DNA of 64,000 nucleotides from Ceratopteris richardii (lineage: Eukaryota; Streptophyta; Polypodiopsida; Polypodiales; Pteridaceae). The DNA lies in assembly GCA_020310875.1 (NCBI GenBank), contig CM035423.1:127577311-127641310 (forward strand). The letters run 5' to 3'. The position numbers were made by a program, and so were the translations under genes. Below the pieces are notes generated by a model. The model was given only the letters and a program-made list of their open reading frames with translations. It was not told the DNA's origin and made no database searches. This document shows, one piece after another, positions 44,860 to 55,811 of the stretch. The first letter of the stretch is position 1. Every line of letters starts with the position of its first letter.

Positions 44860-45280
44860 CTCTTCCTTAAATGGCGATCCCAATTGTGAACTTTGGCCCC
44901 AACCTACACCTGTGAAGGTGTTCATTGGGCGATTCGAAAAGTTCTGCAACACACCGCTTCCCACGGAGCTTTTTCGTACCAACAAAAAACCACCAGTACC
45001 ATGATATAGGAGTAGTCATCGATGATGAATCAGTAGCCACAACCTAGGCCACTTATTAGGTAGATTATGGAGTGACCATAATGGATAGCCACCAAAAACT
45101 GGGTAACCAGCTCTAGAAAGGAAATATTATGGCCTCTCCTTTGACTCTTCTAGAAGAAAGACCCAGTTGAATAGTGATCACCTGTGGCATCGAAGCCTTA
45201 AAAATGGCGACAAATATCGACGAGAAAGAATCGGCGAATTCCATCGATCCATTATGAGATTTCAAGGATTTCACAATCTT
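44860..45280. other. Unidentified 421-bp insert in F gag
   Basis: Alignment to the gag of B is contiguous up to GGGGCTTGT (44851-44859) and resumes at ATTTGTCTCAATTGGGGCC (45281). The sequence between has no counterpart in A-D. I find no clear terminal inverted repeats, target duplication or coding frame. It contains two similar words, CCTTAAATGGCGA near the left end and CCTTAAAAATGGCGACA near 45198. It could be a small non-autonomous element or filler DNA. Confidence 0.5.
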
Positions 45281-45756
45281 ATTTGTCTCAATTGGGGCCT
45301 AGGGTTAGGATTTGTATACATGACATTGGGGTATTTTGGTTCCCACTTTGGTTCCATAGGTAGTGCCTCATATTGATACGGATAATCTCACTATGCTCCG
45401 ATGACACTATGTCATAAGCTTGTGGGCTATCTTCATGGGTGTAGTCAGAACTTTGAACATGAGGGTCATTTTCTAAGACCAAAGGGGTCATTGTCACCAA
45501 TGCTCTATTAGGGTTCTCATTTGCCACTACATACTTAACTGGAATCACATTGGTAGGAGGTGGTGGTTGGTTTCCTAGGACATAATGTGGCCTATATGGT
45601 GCCTAATATTGCTGTTAGTATTCAGGTTGATATTGTTGTTGTGGCATATAATATGGCTATTGGTATTGGTTTTGATATCTACCTTGTTGGTAAGGTTGAT
45701 GATAATTCTATATGATAGCCTTCCTATCGTACGGACAATCTTGAGTTGTGTGGTTT

Positions 45757-45761
45757 GTGTA
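45757..45761 (+). repeat. Target-site duplication of G, left copy (GTGTA)
   Basis: GTGTA, matched at 51349-51353 directly after the right LTR. Confidence 0.92.
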
Positions 45762-46096
45762 TGTAAGACAATAGTTACGCAATATAGAGATTCTCAACAA
45801 TTTTCTACTAACAACAAGTACAAAGATGATGGCTGTCCACCCGTGCGCTCTCAAGGTAGAGCTTAAATGGTGATCTAGACAACTCTAAATAGGGAGATAC
45901 AAGGTAGAGGTATGCTGGCTCAACGTGATATCTCAGGTAGTGCAGAACTCATGTATATATAGGATCATGGGTGGCCTTCCGTGGACGGCTATACATGGGC
46001 AGTAGAGCATGGGCGGCCACCGCCCGCGTAATTATCATACACGGCTTAGACTGGTTGAACCGACCTAACAAATATAAATGATTTCTGACTCCGACA

Positions 46097-46120
46097 GGGA
46101 ATATTCTATGGAATATTCCC
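46097..46120 (-). promoter_or_regulatory. Inverted repeat resembling heat-shock elements in G 3' LTR
   Basis: Perfect 10-bp arms GGGAATATTC and GAATATTCCC are separated by 4 nt. Each arm holds a GAAnnTTC pair, the core of a heat-shock factor site. It lies about 140 bp upstream of the TATA box in sense. The same repeat with slightly shorter arms is in the 5' LTR at 51004-51026. Confidence 0.5.
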
Positions 46121-46139
46121 TTTACTGTCGCGCCGACGG

Positions 46140-46270
46140 CGTTACCCCTCGACCCCCACCAGGGGGCCCGCTAGCCCCCTAGGACCCCCCAGCCAGGGGG
46201 CCCGCTGGCCCCCTTGGACCCCCCAGCCGGGGCTGCTCCCCACTGCCCTGGACCCCCCAATTGGGGACCC
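46140..46270 (-). repeat. G-run-rich tandem block in G LTR
   Basis: In sense there are repeated runs of four to seven G (GGCTGGGGGGTCC, CAAGGGGGCCAGCGGGCCCCC), arranged as about three imperfect units of about 45 bp. Mirrored in the 5' LTR at about 51045-51180. It is strikingly GC-rich against its surroundings. Confidence 0.75.
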
Positions 46271-46440
46271 TGGTAACTCCCTTTCCTTACAATACCTTAC
46301 ATGGTCCAATATGACCTTCATCCAACATGCAAGTTGGGATTCCCATCAATTGGTAATGCACGCTTGGCTTCTCCTCATAACGGGGGCCTTACAAAATGTG
46401 CATACAATCATGAGGGGTAGACATTGATCATATACTAACA

Positions 46441-46449
46441 CCCCCCCTC
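46441..46449 (-). promoter_or_regulatory. Polypurine tract of G
   Basis: GAGGGGGGG in sense directly abuts the 3' LTR start TGTTAG. Confidence 0.88.
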
Positions 46450-46468
46450 AATGTTTACCGATGAAAAA

Positions 46469-49400
46469 TCAAGTAGGTTTAGGTCCTATGCCCATTGCTT
46501 GAAGATGTCTGTTGAGCTTCTCTCTTCCAAGTGCTTTAGTGAATATGTCAGCACAATTTGCCTCTGTTGGGCAATATTCTAGCTCCACAATTTCATCTTC
46601 AATTAGCTCACGAATGTAATGGTACTGTACTTCTATGTGCTTGGTGCGGGCATGAAATACTGGGTTCTTTGCAATAGCCATACAACTTTGATTATCACAC
46701 TTGAGTACAGTCGCCATATTTGATGGAAAGCCTAGATCTACAAGAATTCTCCTTAACCAAACTGCCTCACAAGAAGCAAAACAAGCTGCTTTGTACTCTG
46801 CTTCAATGGAGGAGAGTGCGAGAGTTGGTTGCTTTCTACTTACCCAAGAAAATATTCCTGAACCAAGTGAGAAACAATATCCAGAAACTGATTTTCTAGA
46901 ATCACAATCTCCAGCCCAATCTGAATCACAATATCCTTGGAGTGTATCACCTCTGGTATAAAAAATACCAAAATCCAAGGTTCCTACAATGTACCTTAGA
47001 ATTCGCATTCCAGCATTCCAGTGACTCTCCTTAGGTTTGTTGGAAAACCTGCTTAATACTCCAACAGCATAGCAAATGTCTAGTCTAGTGTTGCATAGAA
47101 AAATAAGACTTCCAACGAGCTTCCTATACTTCTTAGCATCTACATCAGGCATGTTATCATCCATAGATAGCTTCTGATTTACCTCCATAGGTGTGCTAGT
47201 TGGCTTGCAGTCCATCATTCCAAATGCCTTGAGAATCTCTTTGGCATATTTTTGTTGTGAGATGAAAATGCCATCCTTCCTTTGCCATACTTCAATTCCC
47301 AGACAAAAATGGAGTAGACCTAAGTCTTTCATTTCAAACTCAGTTCCCAAGCTGATCCGAGTTTGATTGATGATTTCTTGATGATCTCCTGTAATGATCA
47401 AATCATCTACATATACAATGACAACAACTAGCTTGCTATCCCTGTTCATTACATACAAGTTAGCATCAGAAGTACTTCTTTCAAAACCCATATTTTTGAA
47501 AAAATGATCTATTCGTTGGTACCAAGCCCGTGGAGCTTGCTTAAGTCCATACAAAGCTTTCTTCAACCTGCAAACTTTATTTTCTGAATTGGGCACCTCA
47601 AAACCTGGTCGTTGAGATACATATACCTCCTCCTTGAGGTGACCATTCAAAAATGCAGATTTGACATCCATCTGGAAAATAGGCCAGGCCTTTTGTGCAG
47701 CTACTACAAGTACCATCCGAATAGTTGTCATGCGTGCTGTTGGTGCAAAAGTTTCTTGGACATCAAATCCTTCGATCTGTGAAAAACCCTGTGCAACTAA
47801 TCTTGCCTTATGCTTTTCTAATGTTCCATCTGCTTTATACTTAGCTTTCCAAATCCATTTAGTACCTATTACCTTCTTTGGCGGCAAGTCAACTAGATCC
47901 CATGTATCATTTTTGAGTATACTATCATACTCTGACTGCATTGCCGCTCTCCAACCTGGATCATCAAGGGCTTCTTCAATGGTGGTAGGTTCCTTTATCG
48001 AGCCCATGATATCTGCCATTAGAGCCATGTTAACAATGTGTTCTGAGGCTCTTCTTTGCTCCTCTATTCTCTTTGATCTTCGTAATCCATCTGATGATGA
48101 TTCTGGTACATCTACGTGTGCATTGTGATCATCAAAGAGCTGTTGTGCCCACTTCGGTAGTGGCTTACGCTGTGCAGCTACAACTAGTTGGCTTTTTATT
48201 GAGGAAATTTCTCCATTAGATGTTTCCTCCTCCTCAACTTTAACCTGTCTTTTGATAGGCACAAGGTGAGATATTTCTCCGTTTGATGAGATAGTAGATT
48301 TACCTTTATCTTCTACGAAGTGTGGTCGTTCATCAAACACCACATCTCGGTTGACAAAAATCTTCCTTGCCTCAGGATCCCATAACCTATATGCTTTAGA
48401 CTCTTCACTATATCCTAGGAAGACACACTTTTTGCTTTCTGAATCCAACTTTGATCTTGTTGAATCAGGAATATGTGCATAACAGAAACAACCAAAAATT
48501 TTGAAATGCAAAACTGAAGGATTTTTACCAGAATATGCTTCTTGAGGAGTCATCCCCTTCAGAGCTTTTGTGTAGCTTCGATTGAGGATGTAGACTGTTG
48601 TATTGACTGCTTCTACCCAAAATGAATCAGGCATGTCTTGAGCCTTTAACATACAACGAGCCATTTCAACTACTGTCCTGTTCCTGCGCTCAACAACGCC
48701 ATTTTGTTAAGGTGTATGAGCTGTGGTAAGTTGCCTTTTCACACCATGCTCCTTACAGTAATTGTTGAATTCTGTTGACAAGAATTCACCTCCTCTATCT
48801 GTTCTAAATTTCTTCAGTTTCCTTCCTGATTCATTTTCTACATACTTATGCCACGCTTTAAATTTTTCAAAAGCATCAGCCTTCTCTCGAATGAAATAAA
48901 CCCACATCTTTCTACTATAATCGTCGACTAGCAGCAAGAAGTAGAAAGATCCTCCTAAAGCAGGTGTAGACATTTTACCGCAGAGATCAGCATGTACCAA
49001 CTCTAGAGGAGCTTGAGATCGATTGCTGGTCTCTCTTGGAAATGCCTTTCGTTGTTGCTTGCCCATCATACAAGCTTCACAAGGTTCCTGCAACTCTGAA
49101 AATGCAGGCAAATGAGCAACCATCCCTGTTCTTTGCATCTCCTTCAAAACTGCAAATCCGAGATGCCCAAATCGTTGGTGCCATAACCTGCTTACATCTT
49201 TATCTTCTGTAGCAGTTAAAGCACTTAACCCATACAAGTTATCCCGTCGTATGCCTTTACCTACAACATTACCTGATGAATCCATGATTTCCGCACCACT
49301 CTTATTGAAGTGAACTTCGAGTCCACGACCTGTTATTGCAGAAACTGACAACAAATTTCTTTTGAGTGTAGGTACATAGAGAACATTGGATAACTTTTTC

Positions 49401-50560
49401 TCAACACCTCAGAAGTGATAAAAGAGATGGTTCCAGTTCCTTCGGCTGGACACTTGGAGTCGTTTCCCACCACTACATTGATGGATTCCCTCAGAGGCAC
49501 TAGGGAACTATATCAATCCTTTTTACTGGTCATATGGCGAGAAGCTCCACTATCTAAAATCCATGGTTCATCAACACGAGCTTGAGTAGATGAACATACC
49601 TCTTCAATAGCTACCCAAAGTTCCAGCTTTGTGTTGTTTGCAGACTCTTTGTTCTTGCATGATGATTTTACAGTCCCATTCCTTTCATCAGCTTGCTTCT
49701 TTCTGCAATCCTTGATGGCATGGCCTTTCTTTTCACAATAGAAGAAACTTCCTCTTAACTTTTTCTTCTTTGGATTCTTCTTTGATCCCTCAAAAGAGCC
49801 TTTACCTTTTTTGCTAAGAATGCAGCATCAGTTGTACTTTGCCAATTCTTCAGACGCATCTCTTCTTCTAAAAGCATCGCACAAAACTCTTCAAATGTAA
49901 GAGGAGTTGGCCTTACCTGAGTGTTAAGGGCTATTACTAATCCATCATACTTTGCTGGAAGAACACGTACAGATCTTCGAGCCAGCTCTTCTGGTGTTAT
50001 AACAACACCAACTGCAGCCAATTGATCTTGAAGATGCTTTATCCGTTTGATAAAATCTTCAGCCTTTTCAGAATCAAAATGCTTTTCATTTGCCAACTGA
50101 TTTTCTAAATTCTGTATCCTAGTGTGGTTCTTGGTCTCATATTGTCGAGCCAATATGCCCCAAGCCTCATGTGCTTTAGTAGTATGTTGAACTAAAGTAA
50201 GCACAGAATCACTTACACTAGTGACAATCGCACATAATGCATCAGCATTCCGCCTCTTCCAAGCTCGTAGAAGATCTGGATCTGGTTGAATCATCAATCT
50301 TGAATTTGCTGGATCTTCAACTGGTATAGGCTCTAGATCCAATCCCATCGGTCCCATGACAGTGTCAAGTGATTCATTCATAGGAGTCCAAAATTGCAGA
50401 AATTTTGAACTTCCAGAGTGTATAGTTGGTTCCATCCAACTTCCCTTCAGTGAATGCAGGTGGACGAATTCGAATAGGTGCAGCATTAACATTAGCTGAA
50501 GCACCAAGACTAGTGTTCGATGATGAAGCCATCATGTAATCACTCGAATAATCTACTGAT
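46469..50560 (-). pseudogene. gag-pol of copia G
   Basis: Ty1/copia polyprotein parts in sense order: gag about 49780-50500 (AHEAWGILARQYETKNHTRIQ, helices of the UBN2 type), integrase zinc module about 49060-49190 (HQRFGHLGF, CEACMMGKQQ), integrase core about 48660-49010 (LVHADLCGKM, LLVDDYSRKMWVYF, TDRGGEF), and the integrase C-terminal region. RT follows at about 47180-47990 ([39 protein letters not shown] near 47410), then RNase H about 46490-46940 ([32 protein letters not shown]). The domain order integrase before RT is diagnostic of copia. It has about four to six breaks. Confidence 0.93.
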
Positions 50561-50618
50561 ATTCTAGTCTGCTAGTAGGCTAAAATAGTGATACTTCTCA
50601 AGCTATTCGAACCTTACA

Positions 50619-50630
50619 GCTCTGATACCA
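50619..50630 (-). promoter_or_regulatory. Primer binding site of G (initiator-Met)
   Basis: TGGTATCAGAGC in sense, directly at the LTR edge; the exact plant copia consensus. Confidence 0.93.
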
Positions 50631-51348
50631 TGTAAGACAATAGTTACGCAATATAACACAAGAGCAGTAGCAGAGAAGATAATAGATATAGGAGAATCTC
50701 AACAATTTTCTACTAACAGCAAGTACAAAGATGATGGCGTTGTCCACCTTTGTGCTCTCAAGGTAGAGCTTATATGGTGATCTAGACAACTCTAGATAGG
50801 GAGATACAAGGTAGAGGTATGCTAGCTCAACGTGATATCTCAGGTAGTGCAGAACTCATGTATATATAGGATCATGGGTGGCCTTCCGTGGACGACTATA
50901 CATGGGCGGTAGAGTGTGGGCGGCCACCGCCCACGTAATTATCATACACGGCTTAGACTGGTTGAACCAACCTAATAAATATAAATGATTTCTGACTCCA
51001 ACAAGGAATATTCTATGGAATATTCCCTTTACCATCACGCCGGCGGCGCTGCCCCCGGAGCCCCACCAGGGGGCCCGCTGGCCCCCTAGAACCCCCCAGC
51101 CAGCGGGCCCGCTGGCCCCCTTGGACCCCCCAGCCGGGGCTGCTCCCCACTGCCCCGGACCCCCCAATTGGGGACCCTGGTAACTCCCTTTCCTTACAAT
51201 ACCTTACATGGTCCAATATGACCTTCATCCAACATGCAAGTTGGGATTCCCATCAATTGGGTAATGCACGCTTGGCTTCTCCTCATAATGGGGGCCTTAC
51301 AAAATGTGCATACAATCATGAGGGGTAGACATTGATCATATACTAATA
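50631..51348 (-). repeat. 5' LTR of copia G (718 bp)
   Basis: Matches 45762-46440 with about 5% differences, most of them C/T or G/A, and one extra 39-bp piece. TATA box at about 50861-50868, heat-shock-like inverted repeat at 51004-51026. Confidence 0.93.
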
Positions 51349-53114
51349 GTGTATTTTCTATCAATAGTGCAATGTGGAGCATTCAGTTCTCTCACATTTT
51401 CGTTTTGCAATGGGCATACATTAGCCATGTGCTCCCCTCTGCAATTATAACATTGCTTCAACGAGGCGACCCTCGTTGTTTGTCTATTTTGAACTCCTAG
51501 TTTCTTGGCAACCTTCTCAACTAGCTCATCTATCGAATTAGAGGTTCTGGGAGTATGATTAGTAGAGCTGTTAGAATCCTTAAAAAGTTTGGACAATTCC
51601 AACTCCTAACCCAAGTTGTCTTACACATTCTCAAGCATTGATCTAGTGTGACTGGCTCCTTGAGATATACATATGATCCAATTTTCGTCCTTAGAAGTCA
51701 ATCTTAAAATAGGGAAACTTGTTTTGCTTGTGTAGGTAATATAGGTGTGGGATATCTTTCCATGTATCATTTAAATATGTGTCCCGCTAGCCGAATTATA
51801 TCTTGGAGTGTCTCCTTGAAGCTATGGATCAAGGATGATGTGTTATGCATGATGCCACTCTTGGAAAATTCTACAATGAATGCTTCTATCAATTGACCTA
51901 CATTTCTATAATAGCAACTGTTTGCTAAAACCATGCTAAAGCAGTACTCTTGAGGGTCAAACCAAATGCCTCAAACTGGGTTAAAAAGTCCTCAACATGT
52001 TCAGCTCTTAACATTTGTTTGAACTTGACCACATTATCATAACGATCTCATGACCCATCAAAGTATTTTTTCATTGTCATGACCACTTGAGAGGGTCTAA
52101 GGGTTCTTGGGTACTCTCGGGGTCTAGACAATGGAAATTCATGTTCATCTCTTTGATGCCTATGTGCTCTATGTCTCTCTCTCTCTTTTAGATCTTTCAC
52201 TTTCAAATCTTGATTTTTCTCTCCCCATAGTGTGTGCAAAGCTTACCTTAGGTCTCTCTCTAGCTCTTTCCCTCTCGTTTTCATGAGCCTAGGATGATCC
52301 TACACCTTGGAGGGTATGGGAAACATTAGATCTTGGTGGACGGAAAATCAATTTGCCCTTCCAAGCATATGCATGCCTGCCATGCTCTATTACCTAGAAC
52401 ATTCTCTTTGATGTATTATCCAGATAGACAACTTTGCTTGGCATCTCAGAATCTTTGAACTCGTGGATGATGACTCCACCTATTTCACTATGTTCATCTG
52501 GGTTGAATCTCCAAAAAAGCTTCCTCCGTTTCTCTATTCAAGAATAACTCTATGCTTTTGTTGTCTTGGGGAACCCACTCTAGGGTAATCACTCTAGTCA
52601 AGATAGATTTTCCTCGAGGAGTCTTGGGTTCTTGTCGTAGGTCTCCTTGATCTAGGTGTCCTCTCTCATTCTTGAGAATGACATTTCCAAACTCATATAT
52701 CCTGTCTGGTAAGCTGGTAACCACATACATGGTTCCTTGCTTATCAATGTATGAACCCTCTTCAAATTTAACCACTAGGTGTTCAAGTCTGAAGGGTTGA
52801 TCGGGAATTTTGAGTCGTACAACTGAGCACCTCAGACTATCCTCATAGATGCATGCACCTAATTGATTGGTCCTAATATACTCCAATTGCATTTTATAGG
52901 GACCTTCTAGTGTCTGTAAATAGGTAATGCTTGAGCTACCTACAAGTCTCTCCATGTTAAAATACATTTCTGAATCACTTGTTTTTTAACTTAGCATGTA
53001 GGGATAATCACTAAGTTGTTGTGCCCATGACCTAGTTGTGTGATTGACACTAGCTTTGAAAGATCTAATGCTTTGTCTATACCTCCCTAGATGTCTAACT
53101 GATCTAAGGTTCAT
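51349..53114 (-). pseudogene. gag: gag of element F (N-terminal and capsid part)
   Basis: Decayed relative of the gag of A-C. Recognisable pieces are the start MNLRS, the segment IRTNQLGACIYEDSLRCSVVRLK (about 52810-52900), MYVVTSLPDRIYEFGN (about 52680-52740), the capsid domain (about 51640-52080), and the knuckle region (CYNCRGEHMANVC near 51440). Many breaks. Confidence 0.82.
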
Positions 53115-55116
53115 AAGCTTTATATACTACTCATGGTTTTCCCAAGTAAAATTGTGATTGCAATGTTCTTTTGATTCAGTTACTTGTTCTTTTATAGATT
53201 TCTCTGGTATAATCTTGGCTAACAAATATCATTGTTAGGAATATTTGAGTTTTTTCACACTTTGAGATGTGATCGATCCACTTAAGTCCTTCTCCTTTAG
53301 ATTTTGTTGAAACAATATCCTAACTTATGATTGAACTTGGGTAATTATGGTTTTCTTGAACTTGATTAGTACTTAACGTGATCCTAATTAATCAATATCA
53401 CTAGTCGTATTTAGCGTAAGCTAAGAATTGACTGAGAGGGATAAGAATGCTTCCAAGCTCAAGTCGCTTCTCCCTTGATCACACTTGAATGCTCTAGACA
53501 CACATTCCCAAGCTTGCAATGCACTTGCCACCTAGCTTTCACACCCTTAAATGGCTCTCACTGAACCTGTAAAAGTTCCAAGTTTAGATCAAGATTTAAC
53601 TCTAATTTATTTGATAGATAGTTTGATTCAATCATTTTTAAAGACCCATTTTCCCCCTTGTATTGTTCAAAATCCTTTGGAGCCCCCTTGGCTTCCCAAT
53701 TCCACCTTAAGGTCAACTTCAAATTACCCTATCTAAAATGATCCTTTCCAATGCACTCTAGACCTCAAAAAATGGATTTTGGATTAAAAATTTATGTCAA
53801 ATCAGGCTCCTCGGGGTCAAAACAGACAAACAAGACTTGTGAGAGAAATCCATATTTTTTATGAGTGAAACAACCAGAAATTTGCGATTTTGTCTAAAAT
53901 GTGATTCTAGAAAGTCGCGATTTTCTAAAAATTGCCTTCCAAAAGGTCACAATTTTCTCAAAAACTTGAGCACAAAAAGTCGCAAATTTCTCACAATTGG
54001 AGGTCCATAAACTTGTGATTTTCTAAAAAATTACCTTGCAAAAAGTTATGATTTTCTCATAAATTTAGATGGCAGAAATTTGAGATTTTCTCAATATCTT
54101 GATGGCATAAATTCGCAATTTTCTCAAAAATTGCCTTCTAGAAAATCGTGATTTTCTCTAAAAGTTGATTGCACAAATTTCCAATTTTCTATAAAATGAT
54201 CTTCCAAAAATTCACGATTCTCTCAAAAAGTTATGATTTTCTCAAAAATTGCCTTGTAGAAAGTCGCAATTTTCTCAAAATTTGCCTTCCAAAAAGTCAC
54301 AATTTTCTCACAATTGGAGGACCAAAAAGTCGTGATTTTCTTAAAAATTACCTTGCAAAAAGTCATGATTTTCTCAAAAATCTAGGTAGTAGAAATTTGC
54401 ATTTTTCTCAATATCTTGATGAGATAAATTTGCAATTTTCTCCAATTCAAATTCCACCAAAAATTCGCGATTTCTTGAGAGCCCAAAGGCTAGAAATTTG
54501 TAATTTTTTTCACACTAAGAAAACCAGAGAATTGTGATTTGTTCATACTTAGCAAACCAGAGAATCACAATTTTCTAAAAAATGCCTTACCAAAAAGTTG
54601 TGTTTTTTTTTTTTCAAAAACTTGATGGAAGAGATTCTCGATTTTCTAAAAAATTGTCTTTTAGAAAGTTGTGACTTTCTCAAAACTTTGATGGCAGAAA
54701 GGCCTGATTTTATGCAAAGCTAGATGGCAGAAAGCCACGATTTTCTTGAGAGCCTAAAAGCCAAAAAGTCATGATTTTATTTCACTTACAGAACGAGAGA
54801 TTCATAATTTCCTCACACTTAGAGCGAGAGAATCAAGATTTCCTCGCACTTAAAGAGACAAAGAATTCCAATTTTCTTGAGTGATTTTAGGCATGAACGA
54901 GAGAATCGTGAAATTAAAAAAAAAAATCAAAATTTCCAAAAAGTTGCAATTTTCTCCAAAAACTTGTGATTTACTGAGAATTTTGGTGGAAACTTGGAAA
55001 TCCAGCATCGAGGCCTATACATCATGCAAAGGGTCACACAAAGCATTAAAACTCACAAACACAAACACTCATGTCATAAAAAATGATGGACTACATGTAG
55101 AGAAAGAAGATTAGCA
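53115..55116 (-). other. Leader of F with decayed minisatellite
   Basis: 53115-53840 is unique sequence. The end of this part (about 53680-53830) still matches the gag-proximal leader of A/B (GGTCAACTTCAAATTA, ATGTCAAATCAGGCTCCT). From about 53850 to 54990 it is an array of AAAATTGCGATTTTCT-like words, a degraded form of the A/B array. The last 120 bases before H show nothing recognisable. Confidence 0.75.
53850..54990 (-). repeat. Decayed TCGCGA minisatellite of F
   Basis: Units of about 30-40 bp with cores such as TCGCGA, TTGCGA, TCGTGA, TCATGA and TCACAA before TTTTCT. Most differences from TCGCGA are C-to-T or G-to-A at CpG positions. Confidence 0.75.
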
Positions 55117-55801
55117 TGTCACACCTCCAACATTCACGGGCTACAACAGTCATGAGACTAGTGAGCAAAGATATGCTAATATCTGACGAACCTGAGAAGC
55201 ACTGCTAATGAGACTTTGTAGGATTGTAATAGAAACTATGCTGATTCTATCATGCTTTACATCATTGCAAATGATCAACTACACACTGAGAAGAAGCTCT
55301 GAGAATATCACTATTTTGATGAAGTTATGATAGAGAAGTAAGATGAGAATGTAATGATTATATATGTAGTGTAAAACATCTACAAATACAATGTCATTGG
55401 CAATCAAACTGCTCAATGTGTGAGAGGTGAATGAGCTATGAGGTGAGCTCTCACTTCACAATGGATGTACTACAAAATGATCTCTCAACCTCGAGATACA
55501 TGCGGGTCCTTTAGATCCTCTTCTTATAGTTGAACTTGGAGCCAAAGTTTGAATTCAAATTCAAAATTCTACCTAAAAGGTGAATTCTAACATATAGGAT
55601 AGATTCTCTCATTGATCAACAACCAAGTTTACGTGATTTAGAGCTTCCTAACTCCTTATGGGTGCAATCTACTTTTACAAGGATAAATGTGAAGTACTTT
55701 TACAAGAGGTTGATCATATGAAGCCTTTCAAAGGTTATGCCAATAAGTTAAGCATAAGCTAGTTAACCAAGTATGTGGGCTTGGGTTCAATTGCACCAAC
55801 A
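55117..55801 (-). repeat. 3' LTR of copia H (about 685 bp)
   Basis: In sense TGTTGGTGCAATTGAACCC to GGAGGTGTGACA, with TG/CA ends. The inner edge is fixed by the polypurine tract. The outer edge is placed by the CA end only, since no second LTR is present. Confidence 0.65.
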
Positions 55802-55811
55802 ACTCCCCTAA

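Larger units (their letters stand above)
43454..45761 (-). mobile_element. Element F: old Ty3/gypsy element of the A/B type, left segment
   Basis: Degraded minus-strand sequence colinear with B: the start of the protease (about 43455-43520), the pol N-terminal linker (about 43530-44500), and the gag C-terminus with the zinc-knuckle region (about 44540-45761). It is interrupted by a 421-bp insert and then by copia G, resumes at 51349, and was itself the target of copia E. Heavily broken, with well over ten breaks, and the oldest layer of the nest. Confidence 0.85.
45762..46440 (-). repeat. 3' LTR of copia G (679 bp)
   Basis: In sense TGTTAGTATATGATCAATG to ATTGTCTTACA. Contains TATATATA (about 45953-45961), a heat-shock-element-like inverted repeat (46097-46120) and a G/C-rich tandem block (about 46140-46270). 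Confidence 0.93.
45762..51348 (-). mobile_element. Element G: Ty1/copia LTR retrotransposon, full structure
   Basis: Minus-strand order: 5' LTR (50631-51348, 718 bp), primer site, gag, protease, integrase, RT, RNase H, polypurine tract, 3' LTR (45762-46440, 679 bp). A perfect GTGTA duplication flanks it. By eye the LTRs differ by about 5% plus one length difference of about 39 bp, an age of the order of 1-3 million years at usual plant rates. The coding part has about four to six breaks. Confidence 0.93.
51349..55116 (-). mobile_element. Element F, right segment (gag 5' part and leader)
   Basis: Gag continues without a gap from the left segment once G and its GTGTA duplication are removed. 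Gag begins near 53114 with MNLRS. The leader extends to at least about 54990. No LTR or primer site of F is seen, and copia H begins at 55117. Confidence 0.82.

Noticed and set aside
50856-51228. Glycine/proline-rich ORFs in the G LTR
   Set aside because: They come from the G-run tandem block and lie in promoter sequence.
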